Below, one piece after another: positions 35,369-44,243 of a stretch of 64,000 bases of DNA (the first letter of the stretch is position 1; every line of letters begins with the position of its first letter). The stretch lies in assembly GCF_001419985.1 (NCBI RefSeq), contig NZ_LJAL01000001.1:372001-436000 (forward strand), read 5' to 3'. The notes beneath the pieces are model-generated. The model worked only from the letters and a program-made list of their open reading frames with translations. It did no database searches and was not told where the DNA came from. The DNA comes from Loktanella sp. 5RATIMAR09 (GTDB lineage: Bacteria; Pseudomonadota; Alphaproteobacteria; Rhodobacterales; Rhodobacteraceae). The translations under genes were made by a program, and so were the position numbers.

Positions 35369-36135
35369 CACCTTTGCTTTCTGTTCAGGGCATGACCAAA
35401 CGATACGGTGCCCATATCGGGTGCGCCGATGTTTCCTTTGACCTTTACCCGGGCGAGGTCATGGGAATTGTGGGTGAAAGCGGGTCGGGCAAGTCCACCC
35501 TGCTCAATTGTATGGCAGGGCATCTTCGCCCTGATGCGGGGCAGGTCGTCTTCGACACCCGTACCGATGGTCCGCGCGATACAGTCACGATGTCCGAACC
35601 TGAACGCCGGATGCTCGGGCGCACCGATTGGGCCTTTGTCCATCAGCACGCGCGCGACGGGCTGCGCATGGGTGTCAGTGCGGGAGGCAATGTCGGCGAA
35701 CGGCTGATGGCTGTGGGTGAGCGGCACTATGGCGACATCCGTGACAAGGCCACCGACTGGCTGGGGCGGGTTGAGATTGACGCCGCGCGCATTGACGATC
35801 GTCCGACGACCTTCTCGGGCGGGATGCAGCAACGCCTGCAAATCGCCCGCAATCTTGTGACCGGGCCGCGTCTGGTGTTCATGGATGAACCCACGGGCGG
35901 GCTTGATGTGTCAGTGCAGGCCCGTTTGCTTGATCTGCTGCGCGGTCTGGTGCGCGATATGGGATTGTCCGCGATTATCGTGACCCACGATCTCGCGGTG
36001 GTGCGTCTGCTCGCGGATCGTCTGATGGTCATGAAAAACGGCCGCGTCGTCGAAGCGGGCCTGACCGATCAGGTGCTGGACGATCCGCAGCATGCCTATA
36101 GCCAACTTCTTGTCAGCTCCGTTTTGCAGGTATGA
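35365..36135 (+). CDS. phnK: C-P lyase ATP-binding protein PhnK
   Basis: The 256-residue ABC-type ATPase has Walker A GESGSGKST, an H-rich FVHQHARDGLRMGVSAGGNVGERL stretch typical of PhnK, the signature FSGGMQQRL and Walker B LVFMDEPTGGLD. PhnK binds the PhnGHIJ core; it is not a transporter subunit. The ATG at 35365 overlaps the phnJ stop, whereas the longer frame from 35302 is inside phnJ. Confidence 0.95.
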   Translation: MTPLLSVQGMTKRYGAHIGCADVSFDLYPGEVMGIVGESGSGKSTLLNCMAGHLRPDAGQVVFDTRTDGPRDTVTMSEPERRMLGRTDWAFVHQHARDGLRMGVSAGGNVGERLMAVGERHYGDIRDKATDWLGRVEIDAARIDDRPTTFSGGMQQRLQIARNLVTGPRLVFMDEPTGGLDVSVQARLLDLLRGLVRDMGLSAIIVTHDLAVVRLLADRLMVMKNGRVVEAGLTDQVLDDPQHAYSQLLVSSVLQV

Positions 36136-36138
36136 CCC

Positions 36139-36822
36139 ATGATTGAACTTACCAACGTCTCAAAAACCTTTACCCTGCATAATCAGGGCAGTGCGGTCAT
36201 CGAGGTGATCAATGATGTGTCTTTCGCCGTTGCCGCAGGCGAGTGTGTGGCGCTGACAGGGGCATCAGGCGCGGGCAAGTCCACGCTGATGCGGATGATC
36301 TATGGCAACTACCTGACACAGGCGGGCCAGATCCGCATTGGCGATATCGATCTGGTTCAGGCCGAACCACGGCAGGTAATCGCGGTGCGCCGCGAAGTCC
36401 TCGGTTACGTCAGCCAGTTCCTGCGGGTCGTGCCGCGTGTGCCCACACTTGATGTGGTCGCCGAACCGCTCCGGACGTTGGGCGTTTCCGCAGAAATGTC
36501 ACAAGCCCGCGCCAAGGCATTGCTGGGCCAGTTGAACATCCCTGAACGTCTGTGGTCGCTGTCGCCCACCACCTTTTCGGGGGGCGAGCAACAGCGCGTG
36601 AATATCGCGCGCGGCTTTGCCCATGCCTATCCTGCGATGCTGCTGGATGAACCGACCGCCAGCTTGGATGCCAAGAATCGCGAAGTGGTGCTGTCCTTGA
36701 TCGAAGAGGCCAAGGCGCGGGGCGCTGCCATCATCGGGATTTTCCATGATGAGGCCGCTCGCGACCGCGTCTGTGACCGCGAGATCGACGTCAGCCGCTT
36801 TACGCCAAAGGTTGCCGCATGA
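36139..36822 (+). CDS. phnL: C-P lyase ATP-binding protein PhnL
   Basis: The 227-residue ABC-type ATPase has Walker [10 protein letters not shown], the signature [16 protein letters not shown], Walker [12 protein letters not shown] and [11 protein letters not shown]. It acts with PhnGHI in forming the 5-triphosphoribosyl phosphonate and also docks onto the core complex. It follows phnK after three bases and overlaps phnN by four. Confidence 0.95.
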   Translation: MIELTNVSKTFTLHNQGSAVIEVINDVSFAVAAGECVALTGASGAGKSTLMRMIYGNYLTQAGQIRIGDIDLVQAEPRQVIAVRREVLGYVSQFLRVVPRVPTLDVVAEPLRTLGVSAEMSQARAKALLGQLNIPERLWSLSPTTFSGGEQQRVNIARGFAHAYPAMLLDEPTASLDAKNREVVLSLIEEAKARGAAIIGIFHDEAARDRVCDREIDVSRFTPKVAA

Positions 36823-37364
36823 CCCGAGGACGCCTCATAGCTGTTGTCGGTCCTTCGGGCGTCGGCAAGGACAGCGTGATGGCGGGCCTTTGCGCGGCAA
36901 TGCCGCGATTGCATCTGGTGCGCCGCGTCATCACCCGTGCGCCCGCGCTTGGCGGTGAGGATTATGATGCGGTGCCAGTGCCGCAATTCGGGAAATTGGT
37001 CGAAAACGGTGCTTTTGCAGTGCATTGGAGCGCGCATGGGCTGCGCTATGGCATCCCGGTCACTGTCACGGACCAATTGAACGATGGCACTGATTGCCTT
37101 GTCAATTTTTCCCGCAAGGCGCTGGCTGAAGCGGCAGAGACATTCCCGCATTTTGTGGTTCTCAACATCAGCGCAACCCCGCAAACGCTCGCGCTTCGGC
37201 TGTCTGCGCGGGGGCGTGAGACCGAGGAAGAAATCGTCCAACGCCTTGCGCAGGCGGACAAGCCGTTGCCAGCGGGTCTTCATGTAATCCACCTTACCAA
37301 TGATGGCCCGCTGTCCCGGACCGTTGCCCGCGCGGTAGCGCTCCTTCAGCCGGCAAGTGTATAG
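36819..37364 (+). CDS. phnN: Ribose 1,5-bisphosphate phosphokinase PhnN
   Basis: The 181-residue kinase has a P-loop [15 protein letters not shown] and a guanylate-kinase-like fold. It phosphorylates ribose-1,5-bisphosphate to PRPP, returning the ribose carbon of the C-P lyase pathway to nucleotide synthesis. It overlaps phnL at its start. At its end 19 bp overlap antisense with the convergent DUF1045 gene. Confidence 0.95.
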   Translation: MTRGRLIAVVGPSGVGKDSVMAGLCAAMPRLHLVRRVITRAPALGGEDYDAVPVPQFGKLVENGAFAVHWSAHGLRYGIPVTVTDQLNDGTDCLVNFSRKALAEAAETFPHFVVLNISATPQTLALRLSARGRETEEEIVQRLAQADKPLPAGLHVIHLTNDGPLSRTVARAVALLQPASV

Positions 37365-38017
37365 CGATGGAGCATCTCAAAGTGTCCATCTTCCCGCTCA
37401 CCACACAATGCGATCTGGTCAAGAATGAACGGCGCAGGCAGGGCGGGCAAGACCTTCCGCACAGTGTCGGACCACGCGGTAATTTCTGGCTCGGGCAATT
37501 GCCCCGAAAGTGTCAGGTGAAAGCGGAATTCCTCCATCACATAGGGATAGCCCCATTGCGCCAGCAAGGCATCCTGCCGCGCTGTAAGGCCGGATTTACG
37601 ACGGCGCGCCAACTCGGTATCGCTGGCAGGTGCGCGAAAACCGTCAAGCGCGCTGACGCAGGCCGTTGCCACGCGCTGCAAGGCTTCTGTGTCACCGTAG
37701 GGTGTCAGGGCCAGAAACCGACCCAGCGTGGTCAGCGCCAAACCATCGCAGATCGCAGGTGCAAGCGACGCCGCCAGTTCAGCGACCGCCTTTTCAAGCG
37801 CTGCGACGGTCCGGCCGTCCCTGAGCTTGAAGGGCGGCTTCAATGTGCCATGAAAGCCGTATTTGCGCGGTGTCATTGTAATGTCATGCAGATCGGGCAA
37901 GTCGGGCTGACGCGCCGGTTGCCCGTGCACAACATCCCATCCAAGCCACGATGCCCCGAAACCGGCCAAAGGTCCCGCAGGCGGCACGTAATAAACTGCA
38001 AATCGAGAGTATGACAT
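37346..38017 (-). CDS. DUF1045 protein (phosphonate-operon 2H phosphoesterase-like)
   Basis: The 223-residue protein carries two H-x-T motifs, FHGTLKPPF and FHLTLSGQL, as in 2H phosphoesterases. It belongs to DUF1045, also called putative phosphonate metabolism protein (TIGR03223). It may act on a cyclic phosphate in the C-P lyase pathway; that is inference. The ATG at 38017 is used, giving MSYSRFAVYYVPP; an opening from 38077 would lie within phnM. Its start codon and that of phnM overlap back to back in CATG. Its 3' end overlaps phnN. Confidence 0.9.
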   Translation of the reverse strand: MSYSRFAVYYVPPAGPLAGFGASWLGWDVVHGQPARQPDLPDLHDITMTPRKYGFHGTLKPPFKLRDGRTVAALEKAVAELAASLAPAICDGLALTTLGRFLALTPYGDTEALQRVATACVSALDGFRAPASDTELARRRKSGLTARQDALLAQWGYPYVMEEFRFHLTLSGQLPEPEITAWSDTVRKVLPALPAPFILDQIALCGEREDGHFEMLHRYTLAG

Positions 38018-39209
38018 GAATTCCCCTTTTCCTACGGCCTCTTTGACAAAGGCTTGTGACACGGATGTGTCAAGCAACCTGTGTCTTGCAAATGCGCAGC
38101 TTGTCTTGGCGGATCAGGTGATCACCGGATCGGTGACAATCGAACAGGGGATCATCTGTGATATTTCCGAAGGAGATCATATTCCCGCAGGCGCCCTTGA
38201 TTGTGCCGGAGATTTGGTGATTGCGGGGCTTGTCGAACTGCATACCGACAATGTCGAGCGCCATATCGAACCGCGCCCCGCGGTGGACTGGCCGCATCTG
38301 CCCGCGCTGATCGCCCATGATGCCGAACTGGCGTCTACGGGCATCACAACGGTGTTTGATGCGCTGCGCGTGGGCTCGATCCATAGCGGCAAGGCGCGCT
38401 ATAGTGATTATGCCCGCAAGCTGGCGAACGAGCTTTTGGCCGCGCGTGCGGCAGGGTTCTTCAAGATCAGCCATTTCCTTCATCTGCGCGCCGAGATCTG
38501 TTCGGAAACGCTGCTTGAGGAACTTGCGGCTTTTAGACCCGAAGACCGTGTCGGGATCGTCAGCCTGATGGACCATACGCCGGGCCAGCGCCAGTTTCGT
38601 GACCTGACAGTCTTGAAAACCTATGTCGGCAAGAAACGCGGTCTGAATGACGCAGAATTTGACGCCCATGTTGCGAACCTGTTGGACCTGCAAGACCGTT
38701 TTGGCGCCAAGCACGAAACCGGCGCTGTCACAGAAGCGATGCGCCTTGGTGCGGTGCTTGCCAGCCATGATGATACTACGGCCGACCACGTTGGCACATC
38801 TGCGGGCAACGGCGTGGGTTTTGCCGAGTTCCCCACAACGCGCGAGGCTGCCGCGGCATGTCGCACGCACGGGATTGCGGTGATGATGGGCGCACCCAAC
38901 CTTATCCGTGGCGGGTCACATTCTGGCAACGTCGCTGCCGAAGAGCTGGCGAAAGCCGGCCTTCTTGACATCGTGTCATCAGACTACGTGCCTTCGGCGC
39001 TGCTTTTGTCCGCCTTCCGCCTTGCAGATATCTGGGATGATCTGCCACGCGCCATTGCGACCGTGACGACCAACCCTGCCAAGGCTGTGCGGTTACAGGA
39101 TCGTGGTGCCTTGAAGACAGGTTTGCGCGGTGATGTCTTGCGGGTGCGCAAAATCGGCCAAACGCCACTGCTGCGGGGCGTGTGGAGCCAGGGCAACAAG
39201 GTTGCATGA
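38016..39209 (+). CDS. phnM: Alpha-D-ribose 1-methylphosphonate 5-triphosphate diphosphatase PhnM
   Basis: The 397-residue amidohydrolase has the PhnM metal motif VELHTDNVERH, the lysine-region FFKISHFLHLRAEI, SHDDTTADHV and SDYVPSALL. It removes pyrophosphate from the triphosphoribosyl-phosphonate before PhnJ acts. It starts at the ATG overlapping the divergent DUF1045 start, with the first ~20 residues poorly conserved. Its promoter would then lie inside DUF1045, so it may be expressed separately from phnG-N. It overlaps the MFS gene by ATGA. Confidence 0.94.
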   Translation: MNSPFPTASLTKACDTDVSSNLCLANAQLVLADQVITGSVTIEQGIICDISEGDHIPAGALDCAGDLVIAGLVELHTDNVERHIEPRPAVDWPHLPALIAHDAELASTGITTVFDALRVGSIHSGKARYSDYARKLANELLAARAAGFFKISHFLHLRAEICSETLLEELAAFRPEDRVGIVSLMDHTPGQRQFRDLTVLKTYVGKKRGLNDAEFDAHVANLLDLQDRFGAKHETGAVTEAMRLGAVLASHDDTTADHVGTSAGNGVGFAEFPTTREAAAACRTHGIAVMMGAPNLIRGGSHSGNVAAEELAKAGLLDIVSSDYVPSALLLSAFRLADIWDDLPRAIATVTTNPAKAVRLQDRGALKTGLRGDVLRVRKIGQTPLLRGVWSQGNKVA

Positions 39210-40444
39210 CCCTGCTGCGCATTGATCGTGACTATCTGCCCGCAATCGGGTTGGGGATCACACAAATCACTGGCTACGGCACATTGATGTACGCCTATGC
39301 TGTGCTGCTGCCTGAAATGGCCAAGGACCTTGGGCTGACCCTCTCTGAGGTTTTTGGTGTCCTGTCACTGGGTCTGTTTTTTGGTGGGCTGGTCTCGCCT
39401 GTGGCTGGCAAACTAGTCGACCATTTCGGCGGGCGTTGGGTGATGACACTTGGGACAATTGTTGCCTGTCTGGCAGTGATGGCAATGAGCCAGGTGGAAA
39501 GCCGGATCGGGCTGTTCATTCTGATATTGCTGGCCGAAGGGGCAGGCATGTTCGTCCTCTATAACGTGGCTTTTGCAAGCGTGGCACGGTTGGAGCTGCG
39601 CATCCCACCACAGCGCTCGATTTCGGTAATCACCCTGTTTGGTGGTGTGGCGTCCACGATTTACTGGCCGCTGACACTGGCGCTGTTCAATCGCTATGGA
39701 TGGGAAACAACGTGGCTCATCCTGGGGTTCAGTGCCTTGCTGATCTGCGCTCCAATCCATTTCTTCGTTTTGCGCGGCCGCGAACGCGCGGCAGACGCCC
39801 CCAAGCCGGACAACGCACCGGACTGGCCCGAATTGGCCGGGCGGTTGCGCAGACAGGCCATGCTTTGGATGGTCGTATCATTTATCTTTTCGGGCTACCT
39901 GATGGGTGCCGTGATGACGCTTTGGGTGACCAACGTGCAGGATCTGGGACATACGGCTGCCATGGCTGCTCTCGCAGGTGCGGTGATTGGACCGTTCAAG
40001 ACGGTAGGCCGGTTTTTCGAGATGCTGGTCAGTCAGAATATGTACCCGCTGGTCACCTACGCGCTTAGCCTCGGGCTAATGTTTTCCGGCTTTGTTGTCC
40101 TGTTGACGCTTGGCTTTACCCTGCCGGGGCTTCTGCTGGCTGCTGCACTTTACGGGATGGGTGACGGGATCAAGACGATTGCCCGCGGCACGCTGCCCTT
40201 GGCGTTGTTCGGTGCCAAAGGATATGGTGCGCGGCTTGGTTGGATTTCTTTTGTACAAATGGGGATCAACGCCTCTGCGCCCTTTGCTTTTGCATGGGCG
40301 ACGCAGACCTACGGGGGGTGGTGGTCTTTCGCCGTCATGGCGCTGTGCCTTTGCTGTGCGATGGTCACCTACAAGTTTATTCCTGATCCGAGGGCACGCA
40401 GAAATGACCCCGGTCAAGATCGGTGCCTGCCTCGCAATCCCTGA
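39206..40444 (+). CDS. MFS transporter coupled to phnM
   Basis: The 412-residue protein has about twelve membrane helices of the major facilitator type, with a typical loop between helices 2 and 3 (GKLVDHFGGRWVM). Its ATG overlaps the phnM stop, which points to co-translation. The substrate is unknown. Plausible roles are phosphonate-derived product export or organic-anion uptake, but no motif decides this. It is not a close relative of ArsJ in this same island, judged by the lack of the ArsJ segments. Confidence 0.85.
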   Translation: MTLLRIDRDYLPAIGLGITQITGYGTLMYAYAVLLPEMAKDLGLTLSEVFGVLSLGLFFGGLVSPVAGKLVDHFGGRWVMTLGTIVACLAVMAMSQVESRIGLFILILLAEGAGMFVLYNVAFASVARLELRIPPQRSISVITLFGGVASTIYWPLTLALFNRYGWETTWLILGFSALLICAPIHFFVLRGRERAADAPKPDNAPDWPELAGRLRRQAMLWMVVSFIFSGYLMGAVMTLWVTNVQDLGHTAAMAALAGAVIGPFKTVGRFFEMLVSQNMYPLVTYALSLGLMFSGFVVLLTLGFTLPGLLLAAALYGMGDGIKTIARGTLPLALFGAKGYGARLGWISFVQMGINASAPFAFAWATQTYGGWWSFAVMALCLCCAMVTYKFIPDPRARRNDPGQDRCLPRNP

Positions 40445-40547
40445 GACCCCTGTCCGCCGGAATTGACAGAACGCACAGAAATCACATCTCTGGCAAAGCG
40501 GTATTACATCGTCTATGTTGATAAAACTCTTGCAAATGGATGATAAA

Positions 40548-41069
40548 ATGACTGTGACACCTGATCCAAAGCGCCGCATTGTTTCATCGCGTCACCTTGC
40601 CGAAGGCGCGGGCTGGGAAGCGTCCGAGGTCGAGTATGGCATGATTATCGCCTATAATGCTTTCTCGCGCTGGATGACGCGCTGCATGTCGGCGGCGGGG
40701 AATACGGATCTGACGCCGCTGGAGATTCTGGTGTTGCACAATACCAACCACCGTGGGCGGGACAAAAGGCTGACAGATATCTGTTTTCTGCTCAACATCG
40801 AAGACACGCATACCGTCAACTATGCTTTGCGCAAACTGATGAAGATGGAGCTTTTGTCATCCGAAAAACGCGGCAAGGAAGTGTTTTACAGCACTTCCCC
40901 ACTGGGGGCAGAGCTTTGTGAGGCCTACCGGCAGGTGCGCACCCGTTGCTTTCTTGACGGGTTGTCCCATCTGGATATGACCGGGGATCAGATGAGGGCC
41001 ATGGCGGCCAGCCTGCGTGCCCTGTCAGGACAGTACGATCAGGCCAGTCGTGCCGCAGCCTCGCTCTAG
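40548..41069 (+). CDS. MarR-type winged-helix regulator
   Basis: The 173-residue protein has a winged-helix DNA-binding region (about 40-115), with LTPLEILVLHNTNHRGRDKRLTDICFLLN and HTVNYALRKLMKMELLSSE as the recognition area. Related regulators sit beside TRAP transporters in other Rhodobacteraceae. I use the ATG at 40548, but in-frame ATGs at 40515 and 40536 cannot be excluded, and no start has a good ribosome binding site. Its stop shares CTAG with the convergent dctM stop. Ligand unknown. Confidence 0.8.
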   Translation: MTVTPDPKRRIVSSRHLAEGAGWEASEVEYGMIIAYNAFSRWMTRCMSAAGNTDLTPLEILVLHNTNHRGRDKRLTDICFLLNIEDTHTVNYALRKLMKMELLSSEKRGKEVFYSTSPLGAELCEAYRQVRTRCFLDGLSHLDMTGDQMRAMAASLRALSGQYDQASRAAASL

Positions 41070-42367
41070 TTCCCCATCATGTTTGGCAAAACTGTCACGA
41101 TTTGCGGAAAGACCGTGATCAAGACCACGCCAAGCAAGAGCAGCAGGAAGAACGGGAACGCCGCTTTGGCGATGCGCAGGATGTCGATCCCTGTCAGTCC
41201 TTGTATAACGAAAAGGTTAAAGCCAACAGGCGGTGTGATCTGGCTCATTTCCACAACGATCACCAGATAGATCCCGAACCAAAGCGGGTCGATACCCACC
41301 GCCGTCACCATTGGCATGATGATCGACGTGGTCAGTACGATGACCGAGATACCGTCTAGAAAGCAGCCCAAGACGATGAAGAACAAGGTCAGCGCGACCA
41401 GCAGTGCTGTGACCGACAGGTTCATATCCGAAATCCATGTCGCCAGATTGCGCGGCAATCCGGTGAAACCCATGGATACGGACAGGAATGCCGCACCCAG
41501 CAGGATCAGCGCGATCATACAGGACGTGCGGGTGGCCGACATCACCGCCGCACCGAACAGTGCCCAACTGAATGATCCCGACGCCCAAGCAAGGAGCGTG
41601 GCCAGCACCACGCCCAACGCGGCTGCGTCCGTCGGCGAGGCAAGCCCGCCATAAATCGCGCCAATCACGCCACCAATCAACAAGGCAACAGGGACCAGAC
41701 GCCGTGACGCCATGATCTTTTCCTTGAACGAAAATGTCTCGTCAATCGGCGGGATCAGATTGGGGTTCATCCATGCACGCACCGCGACATAGCCCGCAAA
41801 AAGACCAATCAGCATCAAACCCGGCAGGATGCCTGCCACGAACAGGCGTGCGATGGATTGTTCCGTTGCCACGCCATAGACGATCAGGATGATCGAAGGC
41901 GGGATCAACAGGCCCAGCGTCGCAGATCCCGCAAGCGTACCCAAAATCAGGCTTTCGGGATAGCCGCGTTTGGTAAGCTCTGGTACGGACATGCGCCCGA
42001 TCGTTGCCGCCGTGGCGGCGGACGATCCTGAAACGGCCGCGAAGATCGCACAGCCGAAGACATTCACATGCAGCAACCGCCCCGGTGCGCGGGCCAGCCA
42101 CGGGACAAGACCGGTAAACATGTCGTCACTCATCCGTGAGCGCAGCAGGATTTCCCCCATCAGGATAAACAGCGGTAAGGCGGTCAGCGCCCAGCTATGC
42201 GAATGCCCCCAGAAGGTTGAGGCAATAATCAGTCCTGACGGCGCATTGGAGAAGAGCACCAGCCCCGCAAGACCGACCAGCGACAGCGATAGCGCGACCC
42301 AAACACCGCTGGCGAGCAGCGCAATGAGAAGACCGAGAAGGGTGAGGCCGATGAAAGGATCTGACAT
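41066..42367 (-). CDS. dctM: TRAP transporter large permease (DctM type)
   Basis: The 433-residue protein has about 12 membrane helices with DctM hallmarks: GSSAATAATIGRMSVPELTKRGY and LAGSATLGLLIPPSIILIVYG. It is the ion-coupled permease of a tripartite TRAP uptake system, together with the small subunit and the binding protein upstream. The gene follows the small permease by three bases. The transported substrate, probably an organic acid, is not evident from sequence. Confidence 0.95.
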   Translation of the reverse strand: MSDPFIGLTLLGLLIALLASGVWVALSLSLVGLAGLVLFSNAPSGLIIASTFWGHSHSWALTALPLFILMGEILLRSRMSDDMFTGLVPWLARAPGRLLHVNVFGCAIFAAVSGSSAATAATIGRMSVPELTKRGYPESLILGTLAGSATLGLLIPPSIILIVYGVATEQSIARLFVAGILPGLMLIGLFAGYVAVRAWMNPNLIPPIDETFSFKEKIMASRRLVPVALLIGGVIGAIYGGLASPTDAAALGVVLATLLAWASGSFSWALFGAAVMSATRTSCMIALILLGAAFLSVSMGFTGLPRNLATWISDMNLSVTALLVALTLFFIVLGCFLDGISVIVLTTSIIMPMVTAVGIDPLWFGIYLVIVVEMSQITPPVGFNLFVIQGLTGIDILRIAKAAFPFFLLLLLGVVLITVFPQIVTVLPNMMGN

Positions 42368-42370
42368 GGC

Positions 42371-42895
42371 TTAGACCTCATCCGGAGTGGAAAGAACGGG
42401 GGCGCGGGTGCGGATCAGATCAGCAAGCGTGTGAAGGACGGCGATCCAGAGCAGGACAACCCCGAGCGCAGCGACGCTTTGCGGAATCCATAGGGGGATG
42501 GGAATAATACCGGTCGACACATCGCCGTAGTGCAGGCTTTCCAGCACCAGTGCGATCATGAACCAAGCAAGGTAGCCGATAAGCAGGATTGATATCAGCA
42601 GAACGAAACCCTCGCACCAGAGCTGGACCGACGGGCGGAGCCGGCCAACGACAAGGTTCACGCGGATATGGCCACCTGCACGCAGGGTATGGGCCAAGGC
42701 CAGAAAGGTTGCACCCGCCAGCATGTAACCCGAGAAGTCGGCGTAAGAGGGGATCGTCGATGGGAGTGTCCCGGGGCTTAGCCGCCCAAAGCCGTTCAAA
42801 ATGATCTGCGCGCTGATCAAGACGCAGATGCAGAGGATCAAGACCCCCGCGATTGCACCGCAAATATCGTACAGCCGTTGTAAAGCGCGATCCAT
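42371..42895 (-). CDS. dctQ: TRAP transporter small permease (DctQ type)
   Basis: The 174-residue protein has four predicted membrane helices and the DctQ pattern of a long second cytoplasmic/periplasmic loop; HTLRAGGHIRVNLVVGRL is the typical central motif. It links the binding protein to the large permease. It lies between the dctP hairpin and dctM in the canonical dctP-dctQ-dctM order. Confidence 0.93.
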   Translation of the reverse strand: MDRALQRLYDICGAIAGVLILCICVLISAQIILNGFGRLSPGTLPSTIPSYADFSGYMLAGATFLALAHTLRAGGHIRVNLVVGRLRPSVQLWCEGFVLLISILLIGYLAWFMIALVLESLHYGDVSTGIIPIPLWIPQSVAALGVVLLWIAVLHTLADLIRTRAPVLSTPDEV

Positions 42896-42927
42896 CTATC
42901 TGCCCCGTTTGAAAATCCTGAAATGAA

Positions 42928-42958
42928 ACCGGCTGACGAAACTATGCCGTCAGCCGGT
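42928..42958 (-). terminator. Stem-loop between dctP and dctQ
   Basis: ACCGGCTGACG / CGTCAGCCGGT is a perfect 11-bp stem with a 9-base loop, located 7 bp after the dctP stop. No T run follows on the minus strand. Such a structure probably stabilises the dctP mRNA or partly terminates it, raising binding-protein output relative to the permeases. Confidence 0.55.
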
Positions 42959-42965
42959 CCTTCAC

Positions 42966-43925
42966 TTAGTTCTGGTAGGCTTCAAGAATGGCCTTTGCGC
43001 TGTCTGATGCGTTGGCATTCCAGTTTTCCAGCATTGTCGCACCAATCGTCTGCAGCCCCTCGGTCAGTTCCGCGCTTGGCTCGTACACGATGATCCCGTT
43101 GTCGGCCAAAGCGGCCGTCATGCTTGTCGCTTCTTCCTTAGACATCTCCCAACCGCGGGTTTGCGCGGTTTCGGCCGCGGCCAGAACAGCGGCCTGGGTT
43201 TCTGCGTCGAGGCCATCAAACATGCGCTGGTTCACAACGACAATGTTCTTTGGCACCCATGCGTTGATCGGGGAATAATGCGTCACAAAATCCCACGCGG
43301 TCGAGTTCACACCTGTTGAGGGTGACGTGATCATCGCTGCGACCTGACCAGTGGCAAAAGCCTGCGGAATATCGGATGCTTCGATTTGGACGGGCGCTGC
43401 ACCTGCGAGGGTCGCGAACTCTTCAAGTGCCGCGTTATATGCGCGGAACCGCAGCCCGTTAAGATCTTCCACGCCTGAGATTTCCCCGTTGGTATAAAGC
43501 CCTTGTGGCGGCCAAGGCACAGAGAACAGCGGCATCAGGCCCTGCGCGGCCAGCAGTTCGGTAATGACAGGGCGCTGGGCCTCCCACAGAGTGGCGGCAT
43601 CCTCATAGCTGGTTGCGACAAAGGGCTGGCTATCGACGCCAAAGGCAAGATCTTCGTTCGACAGGGTCGACAGGAAGAATTCCCCGATCGGGACGGAACG
43701 GTTGCGCACAGCGCTTTTGATTTCGGAATGTGGAAATAGCGATCCGGCAGAGTGAATAGTGATATCCAGTTCACCACCTGTCGCCTCGCGCAGGTCATCG
43801 GCAAACTGCATGATGTTCTGGGTGTGGAATGTGGAATCGCCATATGGCGTGGGCATGTCCCAGCTTTGGGCGGTCGCCGAGGTCGCCATCGCAATGGCGG
43901 CAGCGCAGATAACTGTGTATTTCAT
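42966..43925 (-). CDS. dctP: TRAP transporter substrate-binding protein (DctP type)
   Basis: The 319-residue precursor has a signal peptide ending in TSATAQ and a DctP-family fold with the substrate-anchoring arginine in NGLRFRAYN. It has the GQVAAMITSP region and the late helix EEATSMTAALADNG. It binds a carboxylate-type solute in the periplasm. The fold lacks features that would identify the ligand. The divergent LysR gene may control it. Confidence 0.94.
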   Translation of the reverse strand: MKYTVICAAAIAMATSATAQSWDMPTPYGDSTFHTQNIMQFADDLREATGGELDITIHSAGSLFPHSEIKSAVRNRSVPIGEFFLSTLSNEDLAFGVDSQPFVATSYEDAATLWEAQRPVITELLAAQGLMPLFSVPWPPQGLYTNGEISGVEDLNGLRFRAYNAALEEFATLAGAAPVQIEASDIPQAFATGQVAAMITSPSTGVNSTAWDFVTHYSPINAWVPKNIVVVNQRMFDGLDAETQAAVLAAAETAQTRGWEMSKEEATSMTAALADNGIIVYEPSAELTEGLQTIGATMLENWNANASDSAKAILEAYQN

Positions 43926-44243
43926 GTCAATCTCCAGTGTTGGGCAAAGCGTGTCCGGTTGATCCGAATCTCGTCGCGGTCATTACGTTTACAAATTGTC
44001 AGTGTTTTTTGTGTAAATCAATGAAATTATGGTTTTCAGCTTTATCAGCCGTGTCAGGTGCACAATAACGCGGCAACCAGAACAAGTGAATTCCCGCTGC
44101 GTTCCGGCAATATCCCGTAATGTCAGAGCGGTGACAGATGATAGCCGGTCGCGAGTGAAGGTATCCCGCGCAATCGGTTTTCCTATTCGCCAAGACAGCG
44201 CAACCCAGTTGTGCGTTGCTCAAGAAACACTCATGTTTGTCCG
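43926..44243. other. 318-bp divergent intergenic region between dctP and the LysR gene
   Basis: No credible ORF. It holds an inverted repeat TTTACA (43988-43993) / TGTAAA (44012-44017) nearer dctP and a second, GCAACCCA / TGCGTTGC (44200-44219), nearer the LysR gene. These are candidate sites for the two divergent promoters. No terminators are expected here, since both genes start from it. Confidence 0.5.
44200..44219. promoter_or_regulatory. Candidate LysR-type operator
   Basis: GCAACCCA-GTTG-TGCGTTGC is an 8-bp inverted repeat with one mismatch, ending 24 bp before the LysR start. Its length and position match autoregulatory sites of LysR regulators, which usually contain a T-N11-A core. 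The evidence is the symmetry alone. Confidence 0.3.

Noticed and set aside
38040-38110. A Pho box in front of phnM
   Set aside because: TGTCA-like elements are present but with spacings of 13-14 rather than 11, and they lie inside the phnM coding region.
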